The position numbers were made by a program, and so were the translations under genes. Below are positions 20,580 to 31,550 of a stretch of DNA of 64,000 bases, one piece after another. The notes below the pieces were generated by a model, which saw only the letters and a list, made by a program, of their open reading frames with translations, had not been told where the DNA came from and did no database searches. Position 1 is the first letter of the stretch. Each line of letters opens with the position of its first letter. Origin of the DNA: Macrothele yani (taxonomy: Eukaryota; Arthropoda; Arachnida; Araneae; Macrothelidae); contig CM077024.1 of assembly GCA_039090855.1 (NCBI GenBank), positions 61,217,594 through 61,281,593 of the forward strand. Direction: 5' to 3'.

Positions 20580-20640
20580 TGTGACGTGCCTGCCTCGCAG
20601 GACGCACACGACATAAAGGCAGATAGCAGCAAGAACGAAC

Positions 20641-20714
20641 GTCTGCGGAGCTCAGTTCATAGAGCGACTTGTTCCGGAATAAGAGGACTCGGGTTTGATC
20701 CCCGGCGTGGACCA
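20641..20714 (+). promoter_or_regulatory. tRNA-like sequence in left LTR
   Basis: Same layout as the better-preserved 21062-21135 copy, with substitutions in the A box (GAGCTCAGTTCATAGAGCG) and B box (GGGTTTGATCC). It ends GGACCA. Probably a decayed internal RNA polymerase III promoter. Confidence 0.65.
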
Positions 20715-21061
20715 AAATGACGGAGAAATTTACTTCGTTATAATGGCGCCTGAACTTTCCGGATGACCTAGCCGTTAAAGATCTCGTAATAGTGTGATGT
20801 TCTTTCCACACCGCGAGATAGGAAAAATAACAGTATCCCTTCTTCAGTGCTTCGAAAAATAAATGTGTGTGGTGTTGCTTTCCACACACCAGATTGACTG
20901 GGAGTTCGGAAGTGCACGTTCTTCAGCGGATGACTGCCTACGGCAATTCATGGTCATGGCTGACCCGTGGGCCATGCCCCCGGCCCTCTTACGCGGGGGT
21001 AGTGACGTGCCTGCCCCGCAGGACACACACGACATAAAGGCAGAGAGCATCATGAAAGAAC

Positions 21062-21135
21062 GTCTGCGTAGCTCAGTTGGTAGAGCGACTTGTTCCGGAA
21101 TAAGAGGACTCGGGTTCGATCCCCGGCGTGGACCA
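21062..21135 (+). promoter_or_regulatory. tRNA-like sequence with encoded CCA in right LTR
   Basis: GTCTGCG and CGTGGAC form a 7-bp acceptor stem with two G-T pairs. TAGCTCAGTTGGTAGAGC is a full D arm/A box, CGGGTTCGATCCCCG a full T arm/B box, and it ends in CCA. The anticodon region CTTGTTCCGGAATAAG is an almost closed palindrome leaving a 6-nt loop, so it is not a standard tRNA. The two boxes are intact enough to act as a Pol III promoter inside the LTR. Confidence 0.75.
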
Positions 21136-21169
21136 AAAATGACGGAGAAATTTACTTCTTTATAACCTC

Positions 21170-21397
21170 AAACACTGAATTAAAGCTAAGCTGGTTTGTA
21201 CTACACATTATCGGCTGCCGAACACATGCACAAAGGTCCCCCCCCGACTACTAGCGACGCAACGCGGTAGGAGACTTTGCTTATCAATCGACCCTCGTAC
21301 TAATATATTTCTAATCGAGTCATATTCACCCGAAAGATACATTAGTAATAACTTGAAAAACATATTAAGGATATCAAAATAAATGAAAATTCTTTTA
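21170..21397 (+). repeat. Direct repeat R flanking the TRIM, right copy
   Basis: Right-hand copy of the ~228-bp repeat at 20350-20579. With the TRIM exactly between the two copies, the insertion probably sits at the junction of an older tandem duplication; a very long target duplication is a less likely reading. Confidence 0.88.
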
Positions 21398-21478
21398 GGA
21401 GAACAACTGCATACTATTCAACAACAAGGTCATGAACTGCCGGAAACAGCTCCATGCATTATTTTTTTATGAACAAAT

Positions 21479-21559
21479 AAATGGACCAAAACAAAACACA
21501 GGATTAAATGGACCAAAACAAAACACAGGATTAAATGGACCAGAACAGAACACAGGGTT
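21479..21559. repeat. 27-bp minisatellite, three copies
   Basis: Unit AAATGGACCAAAACAAAACA plus CAGGATT, three copies; the third has A-to-G changes. Confidence 0.97.
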
Positions 21560-22740
21560 AAGATTTAGAAGTTTTTCCACGTACTACATAGAATGAATGC
21601 ATGAATCTGCAAATTCCTATATTTCATCTGCAGTAATTTATTACCTCAGATTCACGTCAGGATGACCGACATCCCAACTTATTCCATCTCAGATCATGAC
21701 ATCAGCTATTTAGCAAGTGTATAAGTTCTAGAATAGGATCTATATTGCATCTTTGCTTGTCTTACTTTCTCAAAGCTATCATCAGCAAAACCTGAATTTG
21801 CTAAAAATGAAACGAGGCCACTCCGGGTTGTAAGCTGACACACCGCAAGCTGCTTTTGATTATGACCGACAAGCAGTAAAAGACGTTGCTGTGGACGAAC
21901 GGCGCTCAGTCTTGCCTCAGAAAGTTCTTGACAAACAGTTGGCCGTGTTATGGTTGGAGTAACTGTTCTTCTGCGGGTGAATAAAATCATCCTCAGTGAA
22001 GTGGACGCTTGTTACAAAATCAATGAGTCCTTATGTGTCGGTTTTTCCCGGGATGCGTCGCCTCAACATTCCAGACGTGATGATGTTTCACTTGGTAGCA
22101 AACTCCTGGAGCATTTTAGTCGGCGTGGGGGCATACCTTGCCTTATATACCCGTCAGCCTGATTTTTATGAAATCTGATCGACTTATGTATACCGCATTG
22201 GATACACCACGACACAAGAATTCCCCCTTCCCGTTCGTACAAAAATCACGGGTTGCTTTCTCAGTTGCAGTTCAACCCACTCGCATGTCTCAATCACAAT
22301 TCCGTACGAACGGGGGTGGGAATTGCAAGGTTACGATGCATCCCCTCTTCCATTTTTATGTGTTTTCTTTTTAACTCTAGACAGCAATCCAATGATATTG
22401 TACCGCTTAGGAATGTCTCCTTTTGACACACATTTTGCAATTGACATTTTCGCTTTATCTATAATAGTTTAAAATTCCGGGAGCTAATTTCGCGAATTCG
22501 ACACTAAGGGCGCTGACGGCGAGCTGATAAAATTGGACCTCTGGTGTTTGCACCAATCCCGTTGAAAAACCCGTTTCTAGTCCAATGTGTTTATGGCATT
22601 GTTTTATCAGAATCAGAGGAAGAACATGTTTCTAAAATTTAACCAAACGTTTTTGATGTAAATCAATGACATGTTATGACGAGTTTTCAGTTACTTTCCA
22701 AAAATGAAAGAAAGGGCATAAAAAATTAAAAATATGCTAA
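21560..22740. other. Anonymous sequence with a distant inverted repeat
   Basis: No recognisable gene. An imperfect inverted repeat (AATTCCCCCTTCCCGTTCGT near 22219-22239 against ACGAACGGGGGTGGGAATT near 22305-22323) could be the terminus of a small DNA element. Short frames here have no recognisable domain. Confidence 0.5.
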
Positions 22741-22750
22741 TTGCAGGAAT

Positions 22751-22794
22751 AAATTACGAGTGGTAGAGCCTGAGGGCTCTACCACTCGTAATTT
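22751..22794. repeat. Perfect palindrome, 20-bp arms
   Basis: Arms 22751-22770 and 22775-22794 are exact reverse complements with loop TGAG. It sits at the left edge of the Penelope fragment. Confidence 0.95.
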
Positions 22795-23215
22795 GGGGCG
22801 CCTCATTTACGAACATCAGTATAATCTCAGGACTCATTCTGGTGCTACATCATTGTCGAGACTCTGTTTAAACGGTTCTTACTTACCATGTTGGAAGGAC
22901 ACCATTATTCTGGATTCTCCCACGAACCGTCGATCAACACTTTTCTGTGAAAGTATTCACATATTCGTCAATGGTGAAAGATGCTGTAATGATGAACCAC
23001 CCGTGTTTATCCCCTTTCCTTGGAGAACACTTTTGGGCCAGGTTACGCCCACCAACTATGCTTGTACCCACTGAACTTGACTTGGACTTTGCCGATTATT
23101 GCACATGCGCATTAACTGCTATGTGTCTTGTAAAGTATATAGGCTCTCTGCTGTGCTCTCTGCTGCACTGTTTCTGAGGATGACGCCGTTGTGGCGTTGA
23201 AAGTTCTTAAATATA
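22780..23215 (+). pseudogene. Penelope-like element 3' fragment (GIY-YIG C-terminus plus tail)
   Basis: The frame reads RLIYEHQYNLRTHSGATSLSRL, then CWKDTIILDSPTNRR and ESIHIFVN. This fits the C-terminal part of Penelope-type endonuclease domains, which end H...W...T.ILD...R...E.IHI. The GIY-YIG core itself is missing. The 3' tail carries a hammerhead-like motif at 23174-23202 and ends in AT-rich sequence. The family differs from the element at 60-62 kb. Confidence 0.6.
23174..23202 (+). ncRNA. Hammerhead-ribozyme-like motif in Penelope tail
   Basis: CTGAGGA, then a hairpin (GACGCC-GTTGT-GGCGTT), then GAAA. This matches the CUGANGA ... stem II ... GAAA core order. One extra base (T) precedes stem II. 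Hammerhead motifs are known from Penelope-like elements. Stem III and the cleavage site are not clearly resolved, so activity is uncertain. Confidence 0.45.
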
Positions 23216-25071
23216 TTTATTTTAATTGTACATAGTTTTTTATCATTAAAGTTTATCGTGCGCATTTGTTTTCGATTCAATAACATTAAAGATCGTTGTA
23301 TAGCGTATCAAAATTTGTTTTTTCTCCTTTTATTAGCTAGCAACATCTGTCGGTTCCAGACGTACGCGCACCTTGATAGTCAGTACGTACGAGAACAAAA
23401 AGTAACACAAAAAGGCAAATAGTCTCTTGTTCGCATGACATATGAGGAGCTTGGGGTCAGGGATATTCAGGATTTGAAAGTGAAAAGTGAAAAGAAATAT
23501 TAATTCAGTCAAATGTATTTGAATATTTGCTCTCAACAGGCACTGTGAAATTGAAAACTACTGAAATTTATAATTTATCGGATTGAAATCGTTATCTATT
23601 TATTGACATTCGTCTGGCGAGAATTTAAAACAATGAAACAAGCAGAAATGTGGGTTTTAATTTTTGTTGGAGATAAAAAATGCGTCCGATCTCACAACGA
23701 AATATTTTTTTTTACAATATTGGGTAACTTGTTCTTCAAATATCTTCCGGATATTTATTCCCGGAAAACTACAATCATGGAAATAGGCAAATTTTTATGT
23801 CGCTATCTCCAGTTACTTCAAATGGAGAAAATTGCTATTTTGACTTAGCCATGAGAAAAGATATCCAAAGCAAAACAGGCAGAAAACTTACACTTCTTAT
23901 GACAACCAATTGGGTTTTGCGAAGGTTAAACACCACAGAGTCATTATTCCCTCACCAATAAGGACCTCGATAGCAAACTTCAGTTGGGAGTCGAAATTGC
24001 ATTGGGATTTTGGATGTTATGGAGCACTACGTTAATATCCCAGGAAATAAGATTGTTTTGTAATTGATATATACATTCATAAAAGAAAAAAACAAATTTA
24101 AGAACACACTCCTAGTATTAAGCTTTTCTAAACCGATTCACATTTTGTGTTGATCATAACTGAAATACAATATCCAAAAAAATTTGAGAGCACAGCTCCT
24201 CAGACACCACGTGCATTATGACTCAATTGGAAAAACTGCAAGCAAATATAAATCAAGGAAAACAAATAATATACGCGGGCTCTCATTTTTATCGCTTCTT
24301 GATCGTGAAGATTCGGGTAAACACAAAAGGGCCTCTAATGCTGGGTAATTACTTGCTTAGTTAGGGAGCTACTCTTTACTATTTCGGAGTGAATGTCCGG
24401 ATTTGTTTTATCCTCCAGAATAAGTGTCTGGGTTGTGACCTCAAGAATACAAATCCTTTAAGCGCAGGGGGATCGTTCTCTGAGATACACTGGACGCTCA
24501 CTGCTCGCAGATAACGAAGAACGACACGTAGTCTTACACTGCATTGTCTTCGAACTGAACAGCCTCAGGAATAATCCCTAACGAAAGGTTTGCTCTGGTC
24601 ATTTTATCGTCTAAAAATTCGTGTTCATCGCCAGAGTACCCGAGCTAAAGTACCCGAACAACCGAGGTGACCCGAATGGAGCTAAAGTACCCGAACAGCT
24701 GAGGTGACTGCTGATGAATTTTGAGAAAATAATTCGCAGTAAAACCGGAAATGTTCATCAATAGAAGAAGATATTTTGTTTGCCACTTTGACTCACGCTG
24801 ATATCTATTTATGTTTTGTTATTTTAATGTTGCTGTAAACAGTAAAATTTCTTGAGCTATAACAACTTCCATGCAGTAGGTATAGGACAACTAGGATTAA
24901 ACCGCAATTAACATACTTTAGTTAAACAGTTAGTGGTTGCTTAAACGGAGTCAAACTGGCTTTATGCCTGGGCTTAGCACAAAGTAACCAGTCAGCAAAA
25001 AGGAAGGAAATCAAACTCGTAAGAGAACAAGAATATGACCTACAGTGACCAGAGCTGCATTTTATTAAAAT
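23216..25071. other. No recognisable feature
   Basis: AT-rich, non-coding by eye. A short direct repeat (GAGCTAAAGTACCCGAACA at ~24642 and again at ~24679) is the only structure noticed. Confidence 0.5.
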
Positions 25072-25084
25072 TAATCCGGACTTA

Positions 25085-25304
25085 GCCGCCCCGGTGGCGC
25101 AGTGGTCTAAGGCGCTGGCCTCTGATCATTCGTCCGTAAGGGGTACGGGTTCGAATCCCGGTCAGGCATGGATGTCGTGTTTGTCTTACGGCACTGGCTC
25201 TCTCCCTTCCCTGGAACCAGTGACCCTAAATTAGGGACGGGCGTCTGCTTATAGCCCATTGAGTTGCTCACGGTGGTCGTTAAACCTCCAATCAAAAAAA
25301 AAAA
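25085..25304 (+). mobile_element. tRNA-derived SINE, family 1, with 13-bp target duplication
   Basis: A complete copy: A box TGGCGCAGTGG, B box GGTTCGAATCC, body, A-tail. The perfect repeat TAATCCGGACTTA flanks it (25072-25084 and 25305-25317), showing LINE-type retrotransposition. Confidence 0.96.
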
Positions 25305-25326
25305 TAATCCGGACTTACACAAATAC

Positions 25327-25550
25327 TTTTTTATTGGGAGTTTAACGACTACCGTGAGCAACAAGGTGGGCTATAATCAGTTGCCCGTTCCTAATTAAGG
25401 CCACTGGTTCCAGGGAAGGGAGAGAGCCAGCGCCGTAAAACAAAGCTAACATCCATTCCGAATCCGGATCCGAATCCGGATCCGAACCCGGACCCATCTC
25501 CTACGAATGATCAGTAGCCATTGCTTAGACAACTACGCCACTGGGGTGGC
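25327..25550 (-). mobile_element. tRNA-derived SINE, family 1, opposite orientation
   Basis: Inverted neighbour of the SINE at 25085, with only ~22 bp between them. Its head contains a local tandem repeat (CGAATCCGGATC twice) in the B-box region. It is more diverged than its neighbour. Confidence 0.92.
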
Positions 25551-25823
25551 ACCAAATGTTCTCGGTAAATCCTTCAAAAAATGCCTTGGTGTTTTGTGTT
25601 AATTGTGAAATAGAACCCATACCGTAAGCCTTAGGTCTTCTCTGTACTGTGAGGTTCTCTACTCCGGTATTACGCCGGCTACAAGACATTCAGCTGGTGG
25701 AACGATTAACTCCTGGTCACAAAGTTTCAATCCGACATCTCCTAGCATTACACAGCTTTGACGCTACACATCTGACTGTGCCACAAGGTAAATGGCACCC
25801 GGTGTTGAACGACGTTTCTAAAT
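25551..25823. other. No recognisable feature
   Basis: A short anonymous stretch with one 61-codon open frame that I do not recognise. Confidence 0.45.
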
Positions 25824-27503
25824 CGCACATTTAGAAGCAGAGATATAAAGAAAAATATTGGCGTCCTCTAGCGGCAAAATTGTGCATTATTTTGGTAAGA
25901 AAATACGCGCACATAGTTTGCACATTTAGTCGTATCTGATTGAAGAAAGAAGTTTTCAATAGTTAATCTCACAGATATTGCTGTAAACGGAGATGTGAAC
26001 TTACACCCTCTCGTGGCCGACTTGTGCGTTAAGAAAATTTTGAAGTTAAATGAGAAACATTTCGCAGCGAACGTGCTCTCCTACAAAAAAAATAATTTTT
26101 GAAATCGGACACTTAGGAGCAGAGATATCGAAAAAAATGAGATATGCATGCATGCCACCTGGCGGAAAAGCTATGCATTATGTTAAGAAGAAAGTATTAT
26201 CCAAAAAGTTTTTCGATATAAGAGGTATCGGTCCACGAAATAATTTTTTCAATCGCGTTTTTTTTTCAGGAGCTTAGATTTAGCTGCAAATACATCAGAA
26301 GCAGAAATAGACACTTGCGTCCCCTAGTGGTCAAACCCTTCTTTGCCAAATATAAAAAATTATATGCAAAACATTTCCCATTAGGAGCTGTATGCGATAC
26401 AGGATTTTTTTTTCAAAACGGAGTTTTAGAAGCAGATATATCGGGGAAAATGCAATTTACCTGTACACCCCCTGTCTATCAATTACTTGAAAATTTTGAA
26501 ATAACATGAAAAACATTTCGCATCGTAAACTATCCAACAGAAAATATTTCAATTCGGGCTATTAGAAGCAGTGATATTAACAAAAAAATATATATATACA
26601 TCCACGCCCCCCCCCCCGACGGAAACACCGCACATTATTTCAAGAAGAAAAAATTCCGAAAGCATGTTTCGGCGTGAGTGCCATCAGCCCACGAAAGAAT
26701 TTTTTCAATCCATATTGTAGAAGCTCAGATTTTTCTGCAAAAACAACAGAAGCAGAAATTAACACTCACGTCCCCTGGTGGCCAAACCATTCTTTAATAA
26801 AAATTAGAAATTATGTGCAAAAGTTTTCCCATTAAAAGCTGTATCCGCTGTAGAAAGAATTTTTCAAATCGGAGTTTTAGAAGTACAGATATCGGGGGAA
26901 ACGCAGTTTATTTTGCGCCCCCAAGCGCGAATCTATGTGTAACTTGAAAAAGTGACTAGCCGCCCCCCCGGTGGCGCAGTGGTCTAAGGCGTTGGCTTCT
27001 GATCATTCGTCCGTAAGGGGTCCGGGTTCGAATCCCGGTCAGGCATGGATGTTGTGTTTGTCTTACGGCACTGGCTCTCTACCTTCCCTGGAACCAGTGA
27101 CCCTAAGTTAGGGACGGGCAACTGCTTATAGCCCATTTGAGTTGCTCACGGTGGTCGTTAAACCTCCAATCAAAAAAAAAAAAAAAGTGACTATACCTAA
27201 AATACTTTTCGACATAGATGGAATCGAAAAGTAAGAATTTTTTTTCAATCAGATGCTTAGAAGCAAATATATGGAATAAAATGTGTTTTGAATTCGATGC
27301 CATCTGCATTTACGCCCTGTAGCGGCGAAATTACACATCGTAGGAAAATGAAATGAAGTATCATCATTCTCACATTTCAAGCTTCCCATTGCGGAAAAAA
27401 GTTTTTAAATCGGACAAATAGTTGCAGAGACATGGTATCCACAGACGGACGGACGGACAAACCGATAGCACAAGCACGATTTTTTTTACCAAAGACGTGC
27501 TAA
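25824..27503 (-). repeat. HOR element copy 3 (two rounds), inverted, with nested SINE
   Basis: Reverse-oriented copy. G-rich words (reverse complement) lie near 26002 (D), 26154 (C), 26316 (B), 26462 (A), 26601 (C), 26765 (B), 26912 (A) and 27313 (E), i.e. D-(CBA)x2-E. The terminal hairpin of the D end is missing. The E end retains the GGAC microsatellite and AAAGACGTGCTAA. A SINE sits between A and E. Confidence 0.85.
26959..27181 (+). mobile_element. tRNA-derived SINE, family 1, nested in HOR copy 3
   Basis: Complete copy with A and B boxes and a long A-tail. AAAAGTGACTA precedes it and AAAAGTGACTATA follows it, a target duplication that merges into the A-tail. Confidence 0.94.
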
Positions 27504-27591
27504 AAAAATCGAATTTCGTGGTTCTGCTTCAATGTTCTATTACGAAACAACCTTTCAGTCATACGCGAATGCTCCGTTCTTCGAGAAAATG

Positions 27592-27972
27592 CAATATTCA
27601 AAACATATTTCAGCTTGCACAGATTCGAGTTTTCCATTGTTAGAGAAGTAGATACCGTTTATTCTAACACTAATTCAAATGATTAGCACGAATAAATGAA
27701 GTTGTTATAAAGGAAACGGCAAGAGTAAACGAATCCCGTCCCTCGATGGCCCACGTTATTGTTCACATCACTGTCACGTACTTTTGGTCATCTGTACTCT
27801 ATATTCAATTTGTCGGAGGTTCGGGCATGATGCAGATTTTCCAGCATTATCACTCTTCTTGCAGGGAAAGAAATATTCCAGGTGTGTTCCCCAAATGTAG
27901 ATATGTGGCTGCCCCCTCTAACTTTGTTCGCAAATATCTTCACTCTCAATCATCTCACTTGGACGATATTTA
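27592..27972 (+). repeat. Dispersed duplicate block, copy 2
   Basis: Homologue of 14688-15118. It lies directly beside HOR copy 3, while copy 1 lies directly beside HOR copy 2, though at the other end of the element. It lacks the palindrome of copy 1. Confidence 0.85.
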
Positions 27973-28152
27973 AGATTTAGGGTTTCCATGTGCTAAACAA
28001 AATGCGCGTAAAATAACACCTCGATATACACTATATTGACAAAAGTCACCAGACACCCCTCCAAAAGCAAATGAACTGATCCTCTGCGTCGTTAAGATGA
28101 AGGGTATAGCTGCAAACGGTATAAAAACAAGCCTGCAGGTGACCGCGATCAT

Positions 28153-29160
28153 ATCACACTGTGAGGTCAAGTGAAATTGTCGCGGCGGAAGAGAACTGAC
28201 TTTGAGAAAGGAAAGATTGTTGCATGTCATATTAGTGGGTTGTCCATAAGAGAAACCTATAGGCGTTTAAACATACCCAAGTCAGCGGTTTTGGATGTAC
28301 CGAATAAGTGGAAGACACATGGCGTACTTGAAACAGAAATACGTACCGGCAGACCGAAGAAAATTAGAGATAGAGGACGTCGAAGCCTCAGGAGAGTCGT
28401 TACAGTTAATCGACGGAATACAGCCCAAGACCTCAGTGTAGAGGTGAGTAAAATTGCTGGAACCTCGGTATTTACATGTACGATTCGAAGAGAACTTCAT
28501 TCCATAGGTTACCGTGGCCGTTCGGCTGCTCATAAGTCTTTCATCTCCACTCGGAATGCTACTCGTCGCTTATATAGAATGGTGTAAAGAATATTTATCG
28601 TGGACTGTAGATCAATGTAAACGAGTCCGATGGACTGATGAATCCAAATGCACAATCCATCAGTCTGATGGCCATGTGTAGGTATGGCGGTAGTCGGGGG
28701 AACGCTATTTTCCACAGTGTACTGTTCCTGGCAGTGGGCTCGCGTGGGAGTTTTTTTCGTTGTATGGTCCCGGCCGATGGGTTATCGTGGACACACCTGT
28801 TAACCAGGACGTCTACCTCGATATTCTGGACAATTATGCCCTACACCTCTGTGGCAATACTATGGAACTGAGCCCTGTTGGTACCAGCAGGATAATGCAC
28901 CGAGTCGTAAAGCAAGCACTGTTACGTCGTGGTTTGATGATAATTCCGTATCGTGTGTGGATAGGCCAGCACAGAGCCCTGATCTTAATCCCATAGAGCA
29001 CCTATGGGATGAATTAGAGCGCCGCATAAAAAGTTTGGAACCAAGGCCTACTACTAAGCAACAGTTAGCGGCATCAATGTACTGAATGGAAGCGTTTACC
29101 TATTGCTGTGTTCCAAAACCTTGTCGGAAAAATGCCTTGAAGGGTCAGTGCATGCATTAA
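28153..29160 (+). pseudogene. Tc1-like transposase, element A
   Basis: The N-terminal frame starts at or near 28171 and reads KRTDFEKGKIVACHISGLSI (helix-turn-helix), SAVLDVPNKWKTHGV and GRPKKIRDRGRRSLRR. Later pieces in shifted frames contain WTDESKCTIHQSDG, YQQDNAPSRKAS and SPDLNPIEHLWDE. All three catalytic residues (D, D, E) therefore survive, although stops and frameshifts kill the gene. Confidence 0.88.
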
Positions 29161-29353
29161 GGCGAATGGTTGCTTCAGATTCGTTTTAATGTAACAAAAC
29201 AGACGAGACGAGCAACATGGAATCGTCTCAAAGAAAATCAAAAAGAACAGGAATGATACAAACTTATAAAAGCGATGATATGTACATTGAATGAGTAATG
29301 ACAAATTTACAACGTGATGCAAACAGACCAATTCTTGAGGAAGAACAAAATGA

Positions 29354-29704
29354 TCACAGGCGGGGCACCGCAGTGCGAAAGAATATCAAAACGTTAATGC
29401 AGAGTCTTAACTCACCGTGAGATGTATTGGACTTAGTGTAACAGCGAACCAGTGGGCTCGCGTCACTGGCAACCACGTATACTAGAAGGAGCTTTCGCGG
29501 CAAGCGGAGATGGCAGACTGATATTCCTGGTTTACCACCGTGCACAGAGTAACGGAAAGCATGGTGAAAAGTGAAGTCCCAAGTGCGCCATCTATGAAAA
29601 AGTGTCGAGGAGTGGCAGTTCGTCTCTTGTAGAAAGAGTAAGTCGGCCCTAGTGGGAGAGACATCTTCCAGAACGAGAGCGTTAGCGAGGGGGTTAGCAC
29701 ACAC
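29354..29704 (-). pseudogene. LINE ORF2 start: endonuclease N-terminus
   Basis: The frame contains LVLEDVSPTRADLLFLQETNCHSS. The FLQET motif is the N-terminal catalytic Glu region of apurinic/apyrimidinic-type LINE endonucleases. It begins right after the ORF1 stop and ends after ~115 residues, with no downstream endonuclease or reverse transcriptase. A frameshift lies near 29480. Confidence 0.65.
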
Positions 29705-29706
29705 CC

Positions 29707-31550
29707 CTACAATTCAGAGTGGCGTCCTTGAATGGGTAAGTCCGACATCGGATGAAGGACAGCTATGGCAGCTTTCTGGAATGTGTCGAGGCAATTGATG
29801 ATACCACAACACCACAAGACGTAGTCGGGTTGCTTGGCATTATGCCGGAGGAATTTGAGGATGGAGGTTGCTTGGTCAAAGACCTCGGAAACAACCGCTT
29901 CAAACTGCTGTAAAAAGATGAGAGAAGCCTTCCGATTTGTTTTATGAGTGAGAAACTCGTAAAGATCTTCAAAGGAGACAGGTTCTGAAGGAAGAGATGC
30001 ATTGGTAAGCAGAGTCGAGAAATCTTTAAACGTCGGCAGAGGACCCTTGGACTTTGAAGAGGAAGAGCTAGAACGTGGCAGGGGAGACTTGGTGCCTGCT
30101 AGATGGGTCGAACGATGCTTTCGGCCAGTCGGAGAAGGTGATTTCTTTTTTTTCCTCCGGGCCTCGGTACTGGTAGTAGGGCGACGTTTGCCGTAGATCG
30201 ATGGCACACGAGATGTGGAATCAGAGGAAAGGTCCACCTCATCGCCGGGAGCAAAAGTGCCGACGGTGAATGAAGCTTGAGGATCAGCCGTGATGTTCTC
30301 TGATGGAAAGAGAACACGGGAAGGCAAGTAGGAGTCAAGCGGAGAAAAATCCGACAGAGTGGAGAAATCACCATCGGAAGACGCGTGATGATCGAAGGCT
30401 TTAATCAGATTTTCGGCAGAACTTGCTCCAGGAAATGCAGACGCAGGAGGAGGCATGGCAGCAGAAACGAAGGAAGAGTTAGAATGCTACCTTGGAGCTG
30501 CAGGAGTCAGTGGCTCTGCATGGGGTCATTGAGCCTGCTGATGGCCGTAAGCTTTGCAGCGTGACCAATGAGCAGAGGTGAGGAGCTCAATCCGGCGGCG
30601 CCCGTTACCGCAACAAACATCGAGGAACCGTGGAAACTTTATGAGGTGCTCTTCCGACGGAAAGATGATGCAAGCAGTTCTACGGAAGCCACAGATATGT
30701 TTATCATCGGGGTCAGAGGGGAAGGGGACACAGTCTTCAGTCGGCAGACCGCTCTGCCGCATCGACTAAGTGCAGCCCACAGCATATCATCAGAGATCTC
30801 CGGGGGGACCGGATGTAGAGAGACAAGAACAGGACGCTAGGCGATGTATTCGGCTAAGAGATGACGATCGCGAATTGATTGGCCCCTAGACAAGACAGGT
30901 TCGGCGTATTGTTTCTTCGAAAAATAAACAATCACAGTTCGTGGCTTTCGGGTGAGGTGGGTGATGGCACCAGAAGGAAGCATCTTCTTGAGAGCGGAGC
31001 TGTACTGTTTCAAAGGAGTGTTGGGCAGTTCATCAAAACAAACCCCCAACTCGAGGGTCGAATGAAGACGTTGACCAGCAGGAGAGTTCTCGGGAATGTC
31101 TAATAAGATGGTGTCACCGTTGAGAGTAACGCAAGAATCCATAGGGGGCAGACGAGACGAGGAAAAAGCCGGTGGAATACCAGAGTCAGCCGCAGAATAC
31201 GTACGTGCAGAAGCGCCTCCTCTAGAAGGCATTTACGTAGCATAAGACAATGTACTGAAAGCAGAGGCAGTAGAAACTGTAGAGGGTAGATTATCGACTT
31301 CAACATAGACGTCCATGAATTCATCATCGTCAGCAGAGACCAGGGACGTCACATCCACGTTTTCAATGGTAGAGTCGGAGACCTGAACAGGAGAAGACGT
31401 GCAAATGACAGGAGGAAAATTAAGAGGCTCTCCCCTAGCAAGCGAATATGATTGATCGGCTGCATCTGTCGTTGAAGAGGCGATGCGAGGAGCTGCAGCG
31501 ATGCGGGCGGGAACAGCGCTCTCATCGGCAGATTCCATAATCAATGGCAA
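29707..31550 (-). pseudogene. LINE ORF1 (nucleic-acid-binding), with stops
   Basis: Starting at 31550 the frame runs through an acidic N-terminus, an in-frame TAA at ~31235 directly before MPSRGGAS, and an in-frame TAG at ~30838. It then changes frame several times. Near 30526-30600 is a Cys-x-x-Tyr-Gly-His segment (CKAYGHQQAQ) resembling a degraded CCHC knuckle. The last 249 codons are Ser/Pro/Lys-rich, including a KKKKSPSP basic patch, then a helical segment. The ORF1 protein would coat the LINE RNA. Confidence 0.65.

Larger units (their letters stand above)
20580..21164 (+). mobile_element. TRIM-like retroelement with tRNA-like sequence in each terminal repeat
   Basis: Two ~164-bp direct repeats (20580-20742 and 21001-21164, about 7% different by eye) enclose ~258 bp of non-coding sequence. 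Just after the left repeat is ATGGCGCCTGAAC (20742-20755), resembling a lysine-type primer-binding site; the 33-kb copy has TTGGCGCCCGAAC there. Just before the right repeat is a G-rich GCGGGGGTAG, like a polypurine tract. Repeat ends read TGTGACGT...ACGTTACA in the 33-kb copy, a short inverted repeat as in LTRs. There is no protein, so this fits a terminal-repeat retrotransposon in miniature. A target duplication is not clear (AACT/ACCT at best). Confidence 0.72.

Noticed and set aside
21062..21135. A genuine tRNA gene
   Set aside because: The anticodon loop closes to 6 nt, CCA is encoded in the DNA, and the sequence recurs inside a repeat family, so it is tRNA-like, not a tRNA gene.
25085..25170. 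tRNA gene with GTGGCGCAGTGG and GGTTCGAATCC
   Set aside because: It is the head of a SINE with body, A-tail and target duplication; it does not form a complete tRNA fold.
29707..30456. Host gene encoding a Ser/Lys-rich protein
   Set aside because: It lies directly before a LINE endonuclease start and after a degraded CCHC region, inside an insertion in a Tc1 element, so it is LINE ORF1.
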